Source: an uncultured Lachnospiraceae bacterium (lineage in GTDB: Bacteria; Bacillota; Clostridia; Lachnospirales; Lachnospiraceae). Taken from it: 36,147 bases of DNA. Position numbers and translations under genes: made by a program. Shown here piece after piece: positions 34,733-36,147 of the stretch (position 1 is its first letter; every line of letters begins with the position of its first letter). The stretch spans positions 1 through 36,147 of the forward strand of contig CAJTZH010000018.1 in assembly GCA_910584325.1 (NCBI GenBank). Direction: 5' to 3'. A model generated the notes under the pieces. The model made no database searches. It saw only the letters and a program-made list of their open reading frames with translations, and was not told the origin of the DNA.

Positions 34733-34782
34733 ACAGATGAATTTATGAAAGAAAAGTATTTATGAGAGGATGGAAACGTATT

Positions 34783-35775
34783 ATGAAGTCAGTGTTAAAA
34801 AGGCATATGGAAAAAACTGGGCAAAGGTGAATGCTTTTGTATTTATTTGACGCTGCCTGCAATAGAAAAGAATGAAACATGGTTTTATCTGCTCACAGGC
34901 TGTTTCTGGGGAATTGCTTTCTATACCTATTCATTGAACTATATTATTTTTACAGTATTCCTGTTAATGATAATTCTGTATCAGATGATAAAGAGAAATT
35001 TCAAAATTCTTTATATGATACCGCCGATGGTTGTGATTGCCCTGCCGTTAATTGCGATGGTATGGATTAATGTGTTTGATATGGAAACAATTAATACAGG
35101 TTTTTTACAATATATAAATTGTCGAATGCCGTGTGCGCGAATTATCATTTCAGAATATTCCAATGAACTTTATCCATATGATTAAAATGATTTTTACATA
35201 TGACGCTTATCCAAGCAGCCAGAGAGTATGGTGGGACTGTTTATGCTGTTCTTTCTTTTGGAGGAACTCCTTCCGGGCTGGTCTGTATCTACAGAGGGTG
35301 CGGTTATGTATGTAAAAACAAAATAAAACATCTGGGGAAGGTGGTAACAGAAGCAATTTTAGTTTGTTATATTGTTTGTTTTTATCATTTTGCGCAGTTT
35401 TATTTCAATGTATATCCTAAGAGCGTTTATTCATTTTATTTATTTACGGACCGCCTCGATGCGGTCGTTGGGTCGTATGATAAGTTAATACAGCCGGATT
35501 CCAAATATCCGGTTTATATCGACGCATATTATTTATATTATCTGATTGAAAAGAGGACAAACCCATATACCGTTCCGATTACATATAACGGAATGGACCG
35601 TTATGGTTCTATAAACTTTATTTCGGAGTATTCGGCGATGCCGGAGCAGATAGATTTGAACAGTAGTTATGTTGTATTCTGGTGGCATCAGGATTACATT
35701 GACATGCTGCGGGATTATGAATTTGAAGAGGAGCAACGCGGCAATTTTTTGTGTTTTTTCCCGAAAAACAGGTGA
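34783..35775 (+). pseudogene. Degraded membrane glycosyltransferase-like gene (GT39/GT83 type)
   Basis: Coding text continues through several frames. A short start (ATG 34783, after GAGAGGA) reads MKSVLKRH and stops at 34830. The frame from 34800 gives KAYGKNWAKVNAFVFI and stops. The frame of 34847-35185 gives LTLPAIEKNETWFYLLTGCFWGIAFYTYS and further membrane helices. The frame from about 35118 gives ELSFQNIPMNFIHMIKMIFTYDAYP, and that of 35200-35775 holds a helix and a Tyr-rich outer domain ending at a stop. The order and chemistry of the pieces fit a dolichyl-phosphate-mannosyltransferase-like membrane enzyme with its catalytic N-terminal loop missing. At least three frame changes mean no working product. 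The family assignment is from pattern only. Confidence 0.7.
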
Positions 35776-35864
35776 TTATGTCCGATTTCTGCAAGGCGTA
35801 TTATAAACAGATAGAGTATGTATTAAAATAGTTAATGTAAAAATATTGAAAGGTGGGATTTACA

Positions 35865-36147
35865 ATGAGTAAAAACAATTTTATTTCAAAGGCACTCACG
35901 GTAACAATGGTAATGATGATGGTCGTATCGGCGGTAAGGTTTGAGCCTGTTTCGGCAGACAGTAAGGACATACCCTTTTGGCTTGAGTTTACCGGTGAAA
36001 TTCCGGGGGCAGTGACGCCTATGGCGACAAAGGATAATTCGAGTAGCGTGTATATGAAGAGCATGTATATGAACACGACATACGTTGCGCATGTTGTCGG
36101 AGGTAATGCGGATATACCGACAGATGCGGTCGATTGCAGCCTGGGGC
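35865..36147 (+). CDS. Secreted protein of unknown function (3' end outside window)
   Basis: An open frame of 94 codons runs from ATG 35865 to the window edge without a stop. The ribosome site AAAGGTGGG precedes it. The first about 31 residues form a signal peptide: a basic start MSKNNFISK, a hydrophobic core LTVTMVMMMVVSAV and a cleavage site near PVSA. The mature part is polar, rich in Ser, Thr, Met and Val (for example SSSVYMKSMYMNTTYVAHVV) and reads like the beta-rich small secreted proteins of Firmicutes. I do not recognise a named family. It follows the degraded glycosyltransferase by 89 bases. Confidence 0.8.
   Translation, partial: MSKNNFISKALTVTMVMMMVVSAVRFEPVSADSKDIPFWLEFTGEIPGAVTPMATKDNSSSVYMKSMYMNTTYVAHVVGGNADIPTDAVDCSLG

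Noticed and set aside
1..36147. CRISPR arrays, tRNA/rRNA genes, insertion sequences, phage genes
   Set aside because: Read through all gaps on both strands; no regular repeats, no cloverleaf-like sequences, no transposase, integrase or terminase were recognised.

Overview
The window looks like a chromosomal segment from an anaerobic, low-to-mid GC Gram-positive bacterium of the class Clostridia, most likely Lachnospiraceae. This rests on gene content (HemZ-type radical SAM protein, DUF5662, TraX-like protein, FabK instead of FabI, a MarR/FabT-like regulator ending the fatty-acid operon), strong GGAGG ribosome sites and sigma-A promoters. The family assignment is inferred from recognised protein families, not from a database search. 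No rRNA, tRNA, CRISPR array or intact mobile element was seen.

Layout. (1) 3-2865: the end of an ABC exporter operon (permease cut by the window edge, plus its ATPase), facing a TraX-like membrane protein on the minus strand (2872-3588). (2) 3664-10648: a housekeeping operon: bifunctional (p)ppGpp synthetase/hydrolase rel, MBL-fold hydrolase, hemZ, a stand-alone HD-GYP protein and aspS. It has a clear promoter, a hairpin at the start of the message and a terminator. (3) 10650-15780: a chemoreceptor with an unusual acidic N-terminal tail, glyA with its own promoter, a DUF5662 protein, and what looks like the 3' remnant of a surface-protein gene. (4) 15781-26742: the centrepiece, a 13-gene type II fatty-acid synthesis operon in the order acpP-accB-accC-accD-accA-fabH-fabK-(fabX-like)-fabD-fabG-fabF-fabZ-marR. 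It starts from a consensus promoter followed by a palindrome that is probably the operator of the MarR/FabT-like protein encoded last. (5) 26743-31686: a gene-poor gap, then leuB-ilvD-ilvB for branched-chain amino acids, without an adjacent ilvN. (6) 31695-34118: serC and serA of serine synthesis, each with readable signals; glyA in region 3 continues the pathway to glycine and one-carbon units. (7) 34183-36147: a zinc-ribbon membrane protein, a degraded glycosyltransferase-like pseudogene spread over several frames, and the 5' end of a secreted-protein gene cut by the window edge.

How they work together. Regions 2, 4, 5 and 6 are growth-linked core metabolism: stringent response and tRNA charging, membrane lipid building, and synthesis of branched-chain amino acids and serine. 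The most interesting point is the second FabK-family gene (21819-22886). It has a four-cysteine cluster near its C-terminus and overall resembles, from memory, Helicobacter FabX, the flavo/iron-sulfur dehydrogenase-isomerase that makes unsaturated fatty acids. No FabA or FabM homologue, and no second FabZ-type gene of the FabN kind, is present in this operon, so this gene is a good candidate for the step that introduces the cis double bond.
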